Assembly (NCBI RefSeq): GCF_000426725.1
Contig: NZ_AUFX01000005.1
Location: 434,001 to 498,000 of the forward strand
DNA: 64,000 nucleotides
Origin: Sporocytophaga myxococcoides DSM 11118
GTDB taxonomy: Bacteria > Bacteroidota > Bacteroidia > Cytophagales > Cytophagaceae
Reading direction: 5' to 3'
Below the pieces are notes generated by a model. That model was not told the DNA's origin, did no database searches, and was given only the letters and a program-made list of their open reading frames with translations. Numbering within the stretch: position 1 is the first letter of the stretch; each line of letters starts with the position of its first letter. A program made the translations under genes and the position numbers. Below, piece after piece: positions 26,867 through 36,148 of this stretch.

Positions 26867-28969
26867 ATGTTACTGCAACAGACCCCGGTAATTACCAATA
26901 GTAAATACATCAGCAGAGATCTTAGCTGGATGAAATTCAATTACAGAGTTTTAGACCAGGCTAAGAAATCCAATCGTACTATCTTTGAGAGACTAAAATT
27001 TCTGGCAATAACCTCTTCCAATCTTGATGAATTTTTTATGATCAGGGTTGGAAGTCTCTATAACTACATAGACTACGGAAAGGAAAGAGTTGACTATTCT
27101 GGCCTGAGAGAGATTCCGTTCAGAAAAACTTTGCTCAGTGAAGTTCAGGATTTTTGTAAGGATCAGGTTGCTTATTATGGAAAAGAGCTAAAACCTTTAT
27201 TTTCAGAAAATGGATTTGTAATAGCCGGAATCGAAGATCTTTTTGAGGAAGAAAAGGAAAAGGTGATTTCTTATTTCAAGAAACTTGTCTTTCCGATGCT
27301 TACCCCGATGGTATATGACAATTACCATTCATTCCCAATTCTTATGAATAAAATCCTGATTTTTGGTGTCATTACCAGAAATAAGGAAAGTGCCTCTGAT
27401 CAAAGAAAATTATCCTTTGTTCAAATACCTCAAAACCTACCTCGATTTTTTGAAATTGAAAGGGATGAGAAAATTATTTTTATTCCTATTGAGGAAATAA
27501 TTCGCTGGCAAATTCATAAGCTGTTCAGAAACGTTGACATATTATCAGTAAATCTATTCCGTATTACAAGAAACGGGGATTTTTCACTTGAAGAAAGTGA
27601 TGATATGGAAGCTCAATTTATTGATGAGATAAAGAGAAAGCTAAAGACAAGAAGAACAGCAAGGGTTGTAAGGGTAGAAGTAGAGCCAAAATATTCTCAA
27701 TGGATGATGAAGCTCTTAACTGAGCGTTGGGAAATTGATGAGTCTAATATTTTTGTCAATGACAATCTTATAGATTATACCAGTCTTTGGCATATTATCA
27801 ATCACAAAAGATTTAAAGACAAGCTTCCGACGCTTCCTGCCCCTGTAAAGCCTATAAGCTTCGGGAAAGAAGTGGATGAAGATCTTTTTGAATATCTGAA
27901 GTTTCATGATGTACTGCTACATCATCCTTATAACAATGTCAGACCTGTTATTGATCTGATAGAAAGAGCGGCTGAAGATCCGGATGTACTCTCTATCAAA
28001 ATTACTATTTACAGACTGGCCAAAGAGTCAAGAATAACTAACGCTTTGTTAAAAGCAGCTGAAAACGGTAAGCACGTTTCGGTTCTGTTTGAAGTTAAGG
28101 CCAGATTTGATGAGGAAAATAACATTAAGGAAGCTCAGAGACTTCAGAAGGCTGGCTGTTTTGTGATATATGGAGTCAGTAATTATAAGACACATACCAA
28201 GCTGATGATGATTGTCCGCAAAGAGGACAATGAGAAGGTGACAAGATATGTGCATATGTCGAGTGGTAACTATAATGAAGAGACAGCTAAGTTCTATACA
28301 GATCTCGGATTGCTTACTACCAATGAGGTTTATGCTCATGATATCAATGAATTTTTTAATGTTATAACAGGACATTCTGTACATTCTGAATATAAGTATC
28401 TAATCACCGCTCCAGGAAATATGCGTAAAAAGCTTATTGAGCTTATTAATCAGGAGGCTGAAAATGCTAAGAATGGATTACCTAGTGGAATTGTGATAAA
28501 AATCAATTCTTTGCAGGATGATGAAACCATAGATGCTCTATATCTAGCTTCTCAAGCTGGAGTTTCAATAAAACTGATTGTAAGAGGAATGTGTTGCCTT
28601 AGGCCAGGTACTGAAGGTGTTAGTGAAAATATTTTTGTTAAATCCATTGTTGGAAACTTCCTTGAGCATTCCAGGATCTACTATTTTCATAATGCGGGTG
28701 ATTCAAAGGTTTATGGCGGTAGTGCTGATATGATGGTAAGAAGTTTTGAAAGAAGAATAGAATCTCTGTTCCTGATTGCAGACCCATTATTGAAACAACA
28801 AACAATCAGCATTCTGGATTATTCACTCAAAGATAATGTGAATAGCTATGTGTTGTTAAATGACGGTACTTATATCAATCAGGCCACTGAAGGTGAAGAG
28901 CCATTTAATGTGCATGAAGAGTTTTATAATGTTACTAAAGAAATAGTTTTAAAAGCGAAGCTCTTCTAA
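26867..28969 (+). CDS. ppk1: polyphosphate kinase 1
   Basis: This 700-residue enzyme polymerises the gamma-phosphate of ATP into polyphosphate. The N-terminal domain opens with Y-I-S-R-D-L-S-W-M-K-F-N-Y-R, the PPK1 hallmark. The first catalytic His is in V-H-M-S-S-G-N-Y-N, and the second conserved His region is L-E-H-S-R-I-Y-Y-F. The segment A-R-F-D-E-E-N-N-I is also family-typical. The start is uncertain: the frame is open back to TTG 26777, giving 30 extra basic residues, but the ATG at 26867 gives the normal family N-terminus. Ppx, the opposing enzyme, lies about 1.4 kb downstream on the other strand. Confidence 0.93.
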   Translation: MLLQQTPVITNSKYISRDLSWMKFNYRVLDQAKKSNRTIFERLKFLAITSSNLDEFFMIRVGSLYNYIDYGKERVDYSGLREIPFRKTLLSEVQDFCKDQVAYYGKELKPLFSENGFVIAGIEDLFEEEKEKVISYFKKLVFPMLTPMVYDNYHSFPILMNKILIFGVITRNKESASDQRKLSFVQIPQNLPRFFEIERDEKIIFIPIEEIIRWQIHKLFRNVDILSVNLFRITRNGDFSLEESDDMEAQFIDEIKRKLKTRRTARVVRVEVEPKYSQWMMKLLTERWEIDESNIFVNDNLIDYTSLWHIINHKRFKDKLPTLPAPVKPISFGKEVDEDLFEYLKFHDVLLHHPYNNVRPVIDLIERAAEDPDVLSIKITIYRLAKESRITNALLKAAENGKHVSVLFEVKARFDEENNIKEAQRLQKAGCFVIYGVSNYKTHTKLMMIVRKEDNEKVTRYVHMSSGNYNEETAKFYTDLGLLTTNEVYAHDINEFFNVITGHSVHSEYKYLITAPGNMRKKLIELINQEAENAKNGLPSGIVIKINSLQDDETIDALYLASQAGVSIKLIVRGMCCLRPGTEGVSENIFVKSIVGNFLEHSRIYYFHNAGDSKVYGGSADMMVRSFERRIESLFLIADPLLKQQTISILDYSLKDNVNSYVLLNDGTYINQATEGEEPFNVHEEFYNVTKEIVLKAKLF

Positions 28970-28984
28970 TTTCAGAAGGGCTTC
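28957..28984 (+). terminator. terminator overlapping the end of ppk1
   Basis: GAAGCTCTTCT (28957-28967) pairs with AGAAGGGCTTC (28974-28984), 11 bp with one G-U pair and a 6-base loop. It is followed by AGTTATTTTTA. The left arm includes the last codons and part of the stop of ppk1. Confidence 0.6.
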
Positions 28985-29023
28985 AGTTATTTTTATCCGC
29001 AATATTTTAATAATAGAATTTTA

Positions 29024-29638
29024 ATGGAAGAACCTGAAAAAAAGAGCAACAGGCTTGAGACATACTGTGGCTTGTTACTTGCTGTATTTGCCGCAGTACT
29101 TGCTATTGCAGATCTGGGAGGAGGAAAATTCGGGGATGATGAAATTATTGAGACTAATGAGAAAAGCTCTGCATACATGTGGTATCAGTCCAAAAGTATT
29201 AAAGAATCATTGGCTGAGGGGCAAGGCGAGTTGCTCAAGTCATTACTTAAGTCAGGAGTGATTGTTGAGGATAAAAGAACTGCAATTGAAAATGTTGTTG
29301 CAGGACTTGATAAAGAGGTGGAGAGATATTCTAAGGAGAAGAAAGAAATTCTACTTGGGTCAAATGCAGTGGGTAAAGAAAATTGGGTGCAGGAACTGAA
29401 TGGAAAACTAGGCCAGGTGATAGGGGTAAAAGAATGGGAAGAACACCTTCGAATTCTGGGAAGGGCAGGAGATTATTTTGATCTTGCTACACTGTTTCTT
29501 CAGATTTCTCTGGTGATGGGTGCTATAAGTCTTATCACATCAACGGAAAAAAGTAAAAAAGCTTTTTTTATGTTGCTTATTGGCCTGGGATTAATAGGAA
29601 GTACATTTACAGTTTATGCGTTCAGTATCGTTCATTAA
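29024..29638 (+). CDS. DUF4337 membrane protein
   Basis: This 204-residue inner-membrane protein has one N-terminal membrane segment (L-L-L-A-V-F-A-A-V-L-A-I-A-D-L, about 18-34). A charged soluble region of ~115 residues follows, then two C-terminal segments (about 155-172 and 180-200). The early N-E-K-S-S-A-Y-M-W-Y-Q-S-K-S motif is characteristic of DUF4337. The function is unknown. It is three bases upstream of a glycosyltransferase gene and between ppk1 and ppx. Confidence 0.78.
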   Translation: MEEPEKKSNRLETYCGLLLAVFAAVLAIADLGGGKFGDDEIIETNEKSSAYMWYQSKSIKESLAEGQGELLKSLLKSGVIVEDKRTAIENVVAGLDKEVERYSKEKKEILLGSNAVGKENWVQELNGKLGQVIGVKEWEEHLRILGRAGDYFDLATLFLQISLVMGAISLITSTEKSKKAFFMLLIGLGLIGSTFTVYAFSIVH

Positions 29639-29641
29639 AAT

Positions 29642-30403
29642 ATGAAAGTACCTGTATCTGCTGTCGTTATAACATACAATGAGGAAAGAAACATCGAAAG
29701 ATGTTTACAATCCCTTGCTCGTCTTACTAACGATATTATAGTGGTGGATTCATTCAGTAGAGATAGTACTGAAGAAATTTGCAGAAAATACAATGTTAAT
29801 TTTCTGAGAAGAAAGTGGGAGGGATATGGTCCTACCAAAAATTTGGGCAACAGCTATGCGCGCTATGATTATATACTTTCTCTGGATGCAGATGAAGAGC
29901 TGTCAGGAGAGCTGATCAATGAAATCAAAAGCGAATTTAATAATAAGCCTCAATACGATTGCTATGAAGTGCCACGAAAGTCCAATTTCTGCGGTAAATG
30001 GCTGAGGTTTGGGCACTGGAATCCTGAATCTCATATCAGGATTTTTCGCAAAGATAAAATTTATTGGGATAGCAGCCCCGTACATGAAAAGCTCTGTTTT
30101 GAAAAGAATACGACAATCAAAAAGCTTAAAGGATCTATTCTTCATTATACTATTTATTCGCTTGATCAGTATGATCAGAAAAATGATAAGTATAGCACGC
30201 TGGCAGCTGAAAGACTTTTTAAAGATGGAAAGAAACCTGGATTTATCAAGTTATACATTAGTCCGTTTTATAGGTTTTTTCATTCCTACATACTTAAGCT
30301 GGGTGTACTTGACGGATATTATGGTTATGTCATTGCCAAAGAAACAGGTAAAGTGACCTTCCAAAAATATAATAAACTGAAAAAGTTAAGGGCAGAAAAA
30401 TAA
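29642..30403 (+). CDS. family 2 glycosyltransferase (WaaE/KdtX-like)
   Basis: This 253-residue GT-A enzyme has the N-terminus S-A-V-V-I-T-Y-N-E-E-R-N-I, which binds the nucleotide sugar, and D-A-D-E-E-L as the metal-binding DxD. R-K-W-E-G-Y-G-P-T-K-N and the acceptor region H-W-N-P-E-S-H-I-R-I-F-R match the WaaE/KdtX branch that adds a hexose to the lipopolysaccharide core. No membrane segment is evident, so it is probably peripheral at the inner face. The sugar and acceptor remain inference. It is coupled to the DUF4337 gene. Confidence 0.86.
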   Translation: MKVPVSAVVITYNEERNIERCLQSLARLTNDIIVVDSFSRDSTEEICRKYNVNFLRRKWEGYGPTKNLGNSYARYDYILSLDADEELSGELINEIKSEFNNKPQYDCYEVPRKSNFCGKWLRFGHWNPESHIRIFRKDKIYWDSSPVHEKLCFEKNTTIKKLKGSILHYTIYSLDQYDQKNDKYSTLAAERLFKDGKKPGFIKLYISPFYRFFHSYILKLGVLDGYYGYVIAKETGKVTFQKYNKLKKLRAEK

Positions 30404-30404
30404 A

Positions 30405-30424
30405 TTCCCGGATTATTTCGGGAA
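30405..30424. terminator. short hairpin between the glycosyltransferase and ppx genes
   Basis: TTCCCG (30405-30410) and CGGGAA (30419-30424) lie between convergent stops, and the right arm is inside the last codons of ppx. The stem is short; termination on either strand is plausible. Confidence 0.4.
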
Positions 30425-31348
30425 CTTATTTGTATTGATGATGGTCACCTGTTCTTCTAAGTTGTGCATATTTCTTCTAAACAACATTTGTATCAGGCCA
30501 TCTTTCAGACCTAGTTCAGGCACTACCATTTCTTTAGCTCCTGCATATTTCATCACAGAAATATAGATATCCGAAGCCGGAACTATAACATCAGCACGGT
30601 CAGGATTGAGGTTTAGTACATGAATCCTATCTTCGTAAGTCATTGCAGCTACCTGTTTCTGCACTCCTTCAATCTTGTCGATTTTAATACTTGGCTTAAG
30701 GTCTTTTGATCTTGAAAGGTTAGCTAGTTCATAGATTTTTCCTATGTTGCCACCCGTACCAATAGCATAGACAGGAATACTTGCCTTAGATATATTGTCT
30801 TTTACCCACTTCTCCATTCTATTCCACTCTTCAGGCGCATCTAGTTTATTAAGTCTTCTTACCGATCCGATTTTAAAGGATTGTGCAGCAACTTTCTTTT
30901 TATTTACGAAAATATTCAGCTCCGTACTACCGCCTCCTACGTCAATATGGATATAGCTTTTTTCGTCAAGTTCATTAAATAGAACTGCATTTATTAGATC
31001 AGCTTCCTTATCTCCATCAATAATATCTATTGAAATATCAACTTCTTTCTTTACTCGTTCTGCAATTTCCCTTCCATTTGTAGATTCTCGCATCGCTGAA
31101 GTCGCACAGAATATATAATCATCCACTTCGTAAAGCTCCAAAAGCATTTTGAAAGTTTTCATCAGCTTTACGAACTTTTCCTCTTTTTCCGGACTAATCT
31201 TATTGAACTGGAATACATCCTGACCAAGCCTAAGCGGAAAACGGACATATTCAAGTTTCTTAAAGTTGAATATGTCATTGTGTTTCAGGATGCTTGTTAT
31301 CTGAAAACGGATAGCGTTGGAGCCAATATCTACTGCAGCAAATTTCAA
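30413..31348 (-). CDS. ppx: Ppx/GppA-family exopolyphosphatase
   Basis: This 311-residue ASKHA-fold phosphatase hydrolyses polyphosphate from its ends (or pppGpp). The N-terminal phosphate-1 motif is A-A-V-D-I-G-S-N-A-I-R-F and phosphate-2 is I-D-V-G-G-G-S-T-E-L. A further glycine motif is A-I-G-T-G-G-N-I. The length corresponds to the short Bacteroidota form without the C-terminal HD domain. The start is TTG at 31348: an in-frame stop lies a few codons upstream and the next Met would remove the first catalytic motif. It pairs functionally with ppk1 on the opposite strand. Confidence 0.9.
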   Translation of the reverse strand: MKFAAVDIGSNAIRFQITSILKHNDIFNFKKLEYVRFPLRLGQDVFQFNKISPEKEEKFVKLMKTFKMLLELYEVDDYIFCATSAMRESTNGREIAERVKKEVDISIDIIDGDKEADLINAVLFNELDEKSYIHIDVGGGSTELNIFVNKKKVAAQSFKIGSVRRLNKLDAPEEWNRMEKWVKDNISKASIPVYAIGTGGNIGKIYELANLSRSKDLKPSIKIDKIEGVQKQVAAMTYEDRIHVLNLNPDRADVIVPASDIYISVMKYAGAKEMVVPELGLKDGLIQMLFRRNMHNLEEQVTIINTNKFPK

Positions 31349-31555
31349 ATTAAATGGGTTTTATTGTAAAATTGAACAGCATTGAATTTCAGGAGTTAAT
31401 CCGAATCGAAGCTTTTCTTAATTCAATTCAAAAATAGAGGAATTAAGGAAAAGAGATGTTTAAAATGTTAAAAAATTATTACATCAACCTTTGAATGCAA
31501 AGAATTTTGGAGATTATTTCTTTAAAAAGAAACTTTATTATTAATTTGCATTGAA

Positions 31556-31664
31556 CTTATCCGGAAAGACGGAGGGATTGGGCCCTTAGATGTCTTAGCA
31601 ACCCTTTAAAAGAAGGTGCTAACTCCCACTCTGAGAATTTTTATTTTCAGCAGAGAAAGATAAG
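31556..31664 (+). ncRNA. SAM-I (S-box) riboswitch upstream of metH
   Basis: P1 is CTTATC (31556-31561) with GATAAG (31659-31664). The conserved core reads GGAGGGATTGGGCCC, then TTAGCAACC and GGTGCTAACTCCC, which are S-box consensus blocks. P4 is CTCTG/CAGAG (31630-31634, 31651-31655). It controls metH by binding S-adenosylmethionine; established S-boxes shut expression off at high SAM. The rest of the 390-base gap between ppx and metH (31349-31555) is AT-rich, with no other gene. Confidence 0.9.
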
Positions 31665-31738
31665 GTAGAACTCCTTCCCGGGAATCTCTCCGTTTAAGCT
31701 CTTCATAATTTTATTCATTAAAAAAAAGTTATTGAAAA
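31665..31738 (+). promoter_or_regulatory. probable riboswitch expression platform with alternative pairing to the aptamer
   Basis: AATCTCTCCGT (31683-31693) can pair with ACGGAGGGATT (31569-31579) in the aptamer core, 11 bp with one G-U. It is preceded by the self-complementary TTCCCGGGAA (31674-31683). No T-run terminator is present before the metH start at 31739, so control may act on translation or by competing structures. Confidence 0.45.
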
Positions 31739-34700
31739 ATGACTGTTAACATTCAGGAAGTATTAAAGAAAAAGATACTTGTGCTTGATGGTGCTATGGG
31801 GACCATGATTCAGGGGTATACACTTGAAGAGGAAGATTTCAGAGGAGAAAGATTTAAAGATCATAAAGGCGATTTGAAAGGCAATAACGACTTGTTATCG
31901 CTTACTCGTCCCGATATCATTAAAGAAATCCACCTGAAGTATCTTGAAGCCGGCGCTGATATTATCGAAACAAATACTTTTAGCGGTACTTCGATTGCTA
32001 TGGCGGATTATCATATGGAAGATCTTGTTTATGAACTAAACTATGAATCTGCAAGAATTGCCAAAGAAGCTACGGAGATTTATAACCAGAAGGATCCTTC
32101 GAAACCAAGATTTGTAGCGGGATCAATAGGTCCAACAAACAGAACGGCTTCATTATCGCCAGATGTAAACAATCCAGGCTATAGAGCCGTAACTTTTGAC
32201 GATCTGGTAAAAGCATATTATGAACAAGTAAAAGGCCTTGCAGATGGAGGAGCTGACCTGTTTCTTGTAGAAACAGTTTTCGATACTCTTAACTGTAAAG
32301 CTGCTTTATTTGCTATTGAATCTTATAAGGAAGATACAGGATCAAAGATTCCTGTGATGATTTCCGGTACAATTACTGATGCAAGTGGAAGAACTTTATC
32401 TGGACAAACAGTAGAAGCTTTCTTGTATTCAGTAACTCACTTGCCTGTTTTAACAGTAGGTTTTAACTGTGCTTTAGGAGCAAAACAATTAAAGCAACAC
32501 ATCCGGGATCTTGCAAAGGAATCTGTTACAGGTATCAGTGCACACCCTAATGCCGGTTTGCCCAACGAATTCGGTCAATATGATGAAACTCCGGAGGAGA
32601 TGGCTTCGACCATCAAGGAGTTTTTAGATGAAGGTCTTCTAAATATTATTGGTGGATGCTGCGGAACCACTCCTGCACACATTAAAGCAATTGCAGATTT
32701 AGCCGCACAATACTCTCCTAGACCAAATCCTGAATCAGATCATCTTTCAAGATATAGCGGACTAGAGCCTTTGAAAGTCTTCAAAGGAGCTAACTTTATA
32801 AATATCGGAGAAAGAACCAATGTTACAGGTTCTAAAATGTTTGCCCGTCTTATCAAAGAAGGCAATTATGAGGAAGCGCTTGCTGTAGCCAGAAACCAAG
32901 TTGAAGGTGGGGCACAGGTGATCGATGTGAATATGGATGAGGGGATGCTTGACTCTGAGCAGGCAATGACTACTTTCCTTAATCTTATTGCTTCTGAGCC
33001 TGATATTGCGAAACTTCCTATCATGGTGGATTCATCCAAATGGTCCGTGATTGAAGCTGGTCTTAAATGTGTACAAGGTAAAGCCATTGTAAACTCTATA
33101 AGCTTAAAAGAAGGCGAAGAGAAGTTTAAAGAACATGCCAGAAAAGTCAGAAAGTACGGTGCTGCAGTTGTTGTAATGGCGTTTGACGAGCAAGGACAAG
33201 CAGATTCTTACGAAAGAAGAATCGAGATCTGCAAAAGAGCTTATGATATTCTTACTAAGGAAGTAAATTTCCCTGCAGAAGATATAATTTTTGACCCTAA
33301 TATACTTACTGTTGCTACAGGTATTGAAGAACACAATAATTATGCTGTGGATTTTATCAATGCTACAAGATGGATCAAAGGAAATCTTCCGGGTGTAAAG
33401 GTAAGTGGTGGTGTTAGTAACATATCCTTCTCTTTCAGAGGAAACGATGTGGTTAGAGAAGCGATGCACTCTGCTTTCCTGTATCATGCAATTAAAGCAG
33501 GTCTGGATATGGGTATTGTTAATGCAGGTATGATTGAGGTTTATGAGAATATTCCCAAAGATCTGCTGGAGCATGTCGAAGATGTATTACTGAACAGGCG
33601 TCCTGATGCCACAGAGCGAATGCTTGAGATGGCTGAAAAGGTTAAAAATAAAGGGAAAGAGGCTGTTAAAGATGAAACCTGGCGTAAATTACCTGTTGGG
33701 GAAAGATTAGCTCATGCTCTGGTGAAGGGTGTTGTTGATTATATAGATCAGGACGTAGAAGAAGCAAGGCATATGTTTGCTAAACCATTAGAGGTTATTG
33801 AAGGGCCTTTGATGGATGGAATGAACATTGTAGGTGATCTTTTCGGTGAAGGAAAAATGTTCCTGCCTCAGGTAGTGAAGAGTGCAAGGGTAATGAAAAA
33901 GGCGGTAGCTTATCTGCTTCCATTTATTGAAGAAGAAAAGAAAAAAGGAGGAGGAGAAGGCCGAAGTGCAGGTAAGATCCTTATGGCTACAGTAAAAGGA
34001 GATGTACATGATATAGGAAAAAATATTGTCGGTGTAGTTTTGGGATGTAACAACTATGAGATCATCGATCTTGGGGTAATGGTGCCTACCGATAAAATCA
34101 TTAAGGCCGCCCAGGAAAATAACGTCGATATCATAGGACTTAGCGGTCTGATAACCCCTTCTCTTGATGAGATGGTTACAGTTGCAAGGGAAATGGAAAA
34201 GGCGGGTTTAAAGGTGCCTTTGTTGATTGGAGGAGCTACAACATCAAGAATTCATACAGCTGTAAAAATTGATCCGCACTATAGTGGTTCAGTTGTCCAT
34301 GTACTGGATGCATCAAGAAGTGTTCCGGTTGCTGGAAGTCTTATGAGCCTCGAAAATAAAGATAACTTTGTTCAGAATCTTAAATCGGAATATTCTAAAG
34401 CTCGCGAGGAACATTCTAAAAGGCAAAAAGATAAAAATTATATCAGCATTGAGCAGGCAAGAGCTAATAAAACACCTATTGACTGGTCGACTACGAAAGT
34501 AACTAAGCCTGCATTCCTGGGTACAAAATTCTTTGATGATTATTCTTTGTCAGAGATTAGTAAATACATCGATTGGACTCCTTTCTTCCAGACCTGGCAG
34601 CTTAAAGGAAAGTTTCCTAAGATTTTAGAAGATCCGATTATCGGGACAGAGGCTAAAAAACTTTATGATGACGCAAGAGCTCTTTTAAAAGAAGTCATAG

Positions 34701-35470
34701 AGAAAAAATTATTGCAGGCAAAAGCAGTTATAGGGTTTTATCCTGCCACAAGAGGAGGGGATGATGATATCATTCTGCATGAATTCAATAAAGAAATAAT
34801 AGATCACGGCAATCATAAGCACGAAGTCTTCAGAGAGGATAGAAGTAAAGTCCTTACAACTTTCCATACTTTGAGGCAACAAGGCTTGAAAGGCAAAGGT
34901 ATACCTAATCTGGCACTCAGTGATTTTATTGCTCCCAAAGAATCGGGAATCAGTGATTATATAGGTGGTTTTGCGGTGACAGCGGGAATAGGAATTGAAG
35001 CTATAATTGAAAAGTATGATAAAGAACACGACGATTATAATTCAATACTTATAAAAGCAATAGCAGATAGATTGGCTGAAGCCTTTGCTGAATGTATGCA
35101 TGAGAAGGTAAGGAAAGAGTATTGGGGATATGCAAGTGATGAGTCATTCGATAATGAGGCTTTAATAAAAGAAGAGTATGCAGGAATAAGACCTGCACCA
35201 GGGTATCCTGCATGTCCGGACCATACAGAGAAGAGCATCTTATTCAAGCTTCTTGATCCTAATTGCAGAACAGGAATTGCATTAACCGAAAGCTTTGCAA
35301 TGTACCCTGCATCATCGGTAAGTGGTATGTATTTTTCTCATCCTGATTCCAAATATTTTGGCTTGGGTAAAATAGAAAAAGATCAGGTGGTAGACTATGC
35401 CAAGAGAAAAAATATGTCAGTAGAAGAAGTTGAGAAGTGGCTTAGCCCAGTTCTAAACTATGATATTTAA
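31739..35470 (+). CDS. metH: cobalamin-dependent methionine synthase
   Basis: This 1243-residue full-length MetH transfers the methyl group of methyltetrahydrofolate to homocysteine through cobalamin. Domains run in order. The homocysteine domain comes first ([10 protein letters not shown]; zinc cysteines in G-F-N-C-A-L-G and G-G-C-C-G-T-T). The pterin-binding domain follows ([11 protein letters not shown], near 350). The cobalamin domain has D-V-H-D-I-G-K-N and its axial histidine. The C-terminal reactivation domain has [12 protein letters not shown]. Length matches the E. coli enzyme. It lies behind a SAM riboswitch; metF, which makes its methyl donor, is 1.5 kb downstream. Confidence 0.97.
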   Translation: MTVNIQEVLKKKILVLDGAMGTMIQGYTLEEEDFRGERFKDHKGDLKGNNDLLSLTRPDIIKEIHLKYLEAGADIIETNTFSGTSIAMADYHMEDLVYELNYESARIAKEATEIYNQKDPSKPRFVAGSIGPTNRTASLSPDVNNPGYRAVTFDDLVKAYYEQVKGLADGGADLFLVETVFDTLNCKAALFAIESYKEDTGSKIPVMISGTITDASGRTLSGQTVEAFLYSVTHLPVLTVGFNCALGAKQLKQHIRDLAKESVTGISAHPNAGLPNEFGQYDETPEEMASTIKEFLDEGLLNIIGGCCGTTPAHIKAIADLAAQYSPRPNPESDHLSRYSGLEPLKVFKGANFINIGERTNVTGSKMFARLIKEGNYEEALAVARNQVEGGAQVIDVNMDEGMLDSEQAMTTFLNLIASEPDIAKLPIMVDSSKWSVIEAGLKCVQGKAIVNSISLKEGEEKFKEHARKVRKYGAAVVVMAFDEQGQADSYERRIEICKRAYDILTKEVNFPAEDIIFDPNILTVATGIEEHNNYAVDFINATRWIKGNLPGVKVSGGVSNISFSFRGNDVVREAMHSAFLYHAIKAGLDMGIVNAGMIEVYENIPKDLLEHVEDVLLNRRPDATERMLEMAEKVKNKGKEAVKDETWRKLPVGERLAHALVKGVVDYIDQDVEEARHMFAKPLEVIEGPLMDGMNIVGDLFGEGKMFLPQVVKSARVMKKAVAYLLPFIEEEKKKGGGEGRSAGKILMATVKGDVHDIGKNIVGVVLGCNNYEIIDLGVMVPTDKIIKAAQENNVDIIGLSGLITPSLDEMVTVAREMEKAGLKVPLLIGGATTSRIHTAVKIDPHYSGSVVHVLDASRSVPVAGSLMSLENKDNFVQNLKSEYSKAREEHSKRQKDKNYISIEQARANKTPIDWSTTKVTKPAFLGTKFFDDYSLSEISKYIDWTPFFQTWQLKGKFPKILEDPIIGTEAKKLYDDARALLKEVIEKKLLQAKAVIGFYPATRGGDDDIILHEFNKEIIDHGNHKHEVFREDRSKVLTTFHTLRQQGLKGKGIPNLALSDFIAPKESGISDYIGGFAVTAGIGIEAIIEKYDKEHDDYNSILIKAIADRLAEAFAECMHEKVRKEYWGYASDESFDNEALIKEEYAGIRPAPGYPACPDHTEKSILFKLLDPNCRTGIALTESFAMYPASSVSGMYFSHPDSKYFGLGKIEKDQVVDYAKRKNMSVEEVEKWLSPVLNYDI

Positions 35471-35479
35471 TGAAGTTAA

Positions 35480-35496
35480 AAGTTGAAAGCTCAAAG
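35480..35496 (+). repeat. dispersed 17-bp intergenic repeat, copy 2
   Basis: The sequence AAGTTGAAAGCTCAAAG begins 10 bases after the metH stop. It lies in a short purine-rich run (35473-35505) that repeats AAGTT/AAAG units, and it resembles copies at 22538 and 58504. Confidence 0.45.
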
Positions 35497-35598
35497 TTTA
35501 AAGTATTGGGATTATGGGGAATTTTAAGGCGAAAGTCTCGTCAGGCGAAAATGATTATCTTGATACTTAATTTAAAATCAGGCTTTTGATTTTTTATA

Positions 35599-35635
35599 AA
35601 AAAAGGCTGTCCCAAGAAATGAGACAGCCTTTTTT
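35599..35635. terminator. terminator between metH and the YtxH-like gene
   Basis: AAAAAAGGCTGTC (35599-35611) and GACAGCCTTTTTT (35623-35635) form a perfect 13-bp stem with A/T ends, so it can end both convergent transcripts. Confidence 0.8.
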
Positions 35636-35654
35636 ATGATTTTATAAAATCCCA

Positions 35655-35912
35655 TTATGGGTTTGCCTGAGTCTGAGCTTGGGCTTGCTGACTATAGTCA
35701 TTGATCAAAGAAAATGCAGATTGTTTTAAGTTGTTCAATTTTTCAACTCCTTTCTGCACTTGACCATTCACGTCGGTTTTTAGCTGAGATGCTTTGTCAG
35801 AGATATTTTTTCTTGTTACATCTCCTTTTTCTGGGGCTAATAGAATACCGGCAATTGCGCCCGTCGCCGCTCCGGCAAGGAAACCCAAAAATACTTTCAC
35901 ATTTTCATCCAT
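35655..35912 (-). CDS. YtxH domain protein
   Basis: This 85-residue protein has one membrane segment or glycine-rich hydrophobic helix (F-L-G-F-L-A-G-A-A-T-G-A-I-A-G-I-L-L). L-A-P-E-K-G, the YtxH hallmark, follows immediately, and then an amphipathic helical tail ends in a Gln/Ala-rich repeat. Members are often stress-related and may associate with the membrane or nucleoid; the role is unknown. ATG 35912 is chosen because an upstream extension has no conserved character. Confidence 0.85.
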   Translation of the reverse strand: MDENVKVFLGFLAGAATGAIAGILLAPEKGDVTRKNISDKASQLKTDVNGQVQKGVEKLNNLKQSAFSLINDYSQQAQAQTQANP

Positions 35913-36055
35913 AATTACATTCGGTTTTGGTTGTACATCCAGTTCCTTTACTAATATATAAAGTGATTTTGAGTGAAATATGTTTCCCATAGGGGAAAAA
36001 TTGACAATGAATTTCTTCTAAAATTGTACTTTTTTTACCTCGTAAGGGATAGATA

Positions 36056-36095
36056 CTTGTATTTTATAGATGAAAAACCTATATTTTGTGTATCA
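36056..36095 (+). promoter_or_regulatory. possible promoter of the unknown protein at 36149
   Basis: TTG near 36056 is followed, 20 bases later, by TATATTTTG, a one-base-longer variant of the Bacteroidota TAnnTTTG element. The spacing fits the -33/-7 arrangement, but the match is imperfect. Confidence 0.25.
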
Positions 36096-36101
36096 AAAGT
36101 A

Positions 36102-36129
36102 TCACTGTTATACTTCCCTATAACAGTGA
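36102..36129 (+). promoter_or_regulatory. perfect inverted repeat in the leader of the unknown protein at 36149
   Basis: TCACTGTTATA (36102-36112) and TATAACAGTGA (36119-36129) form an 11-bp stem with loop CTTCCC, ending 19 bases before the ATG at 36149. There is no T-run, so it is more likely an operator or a leader hairpin than a terminator. Confidence 0.45.
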
Positions 36130-36148
36130 GAAACTTAAACCGCCAAAA

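Noticed and set aside
33104-33574. Open frame of 156 codons on the minus strand
   Set aside because: It is antisense to the pterin-binding part of metH; composition reflects the opposite strand and there is no independent start context.
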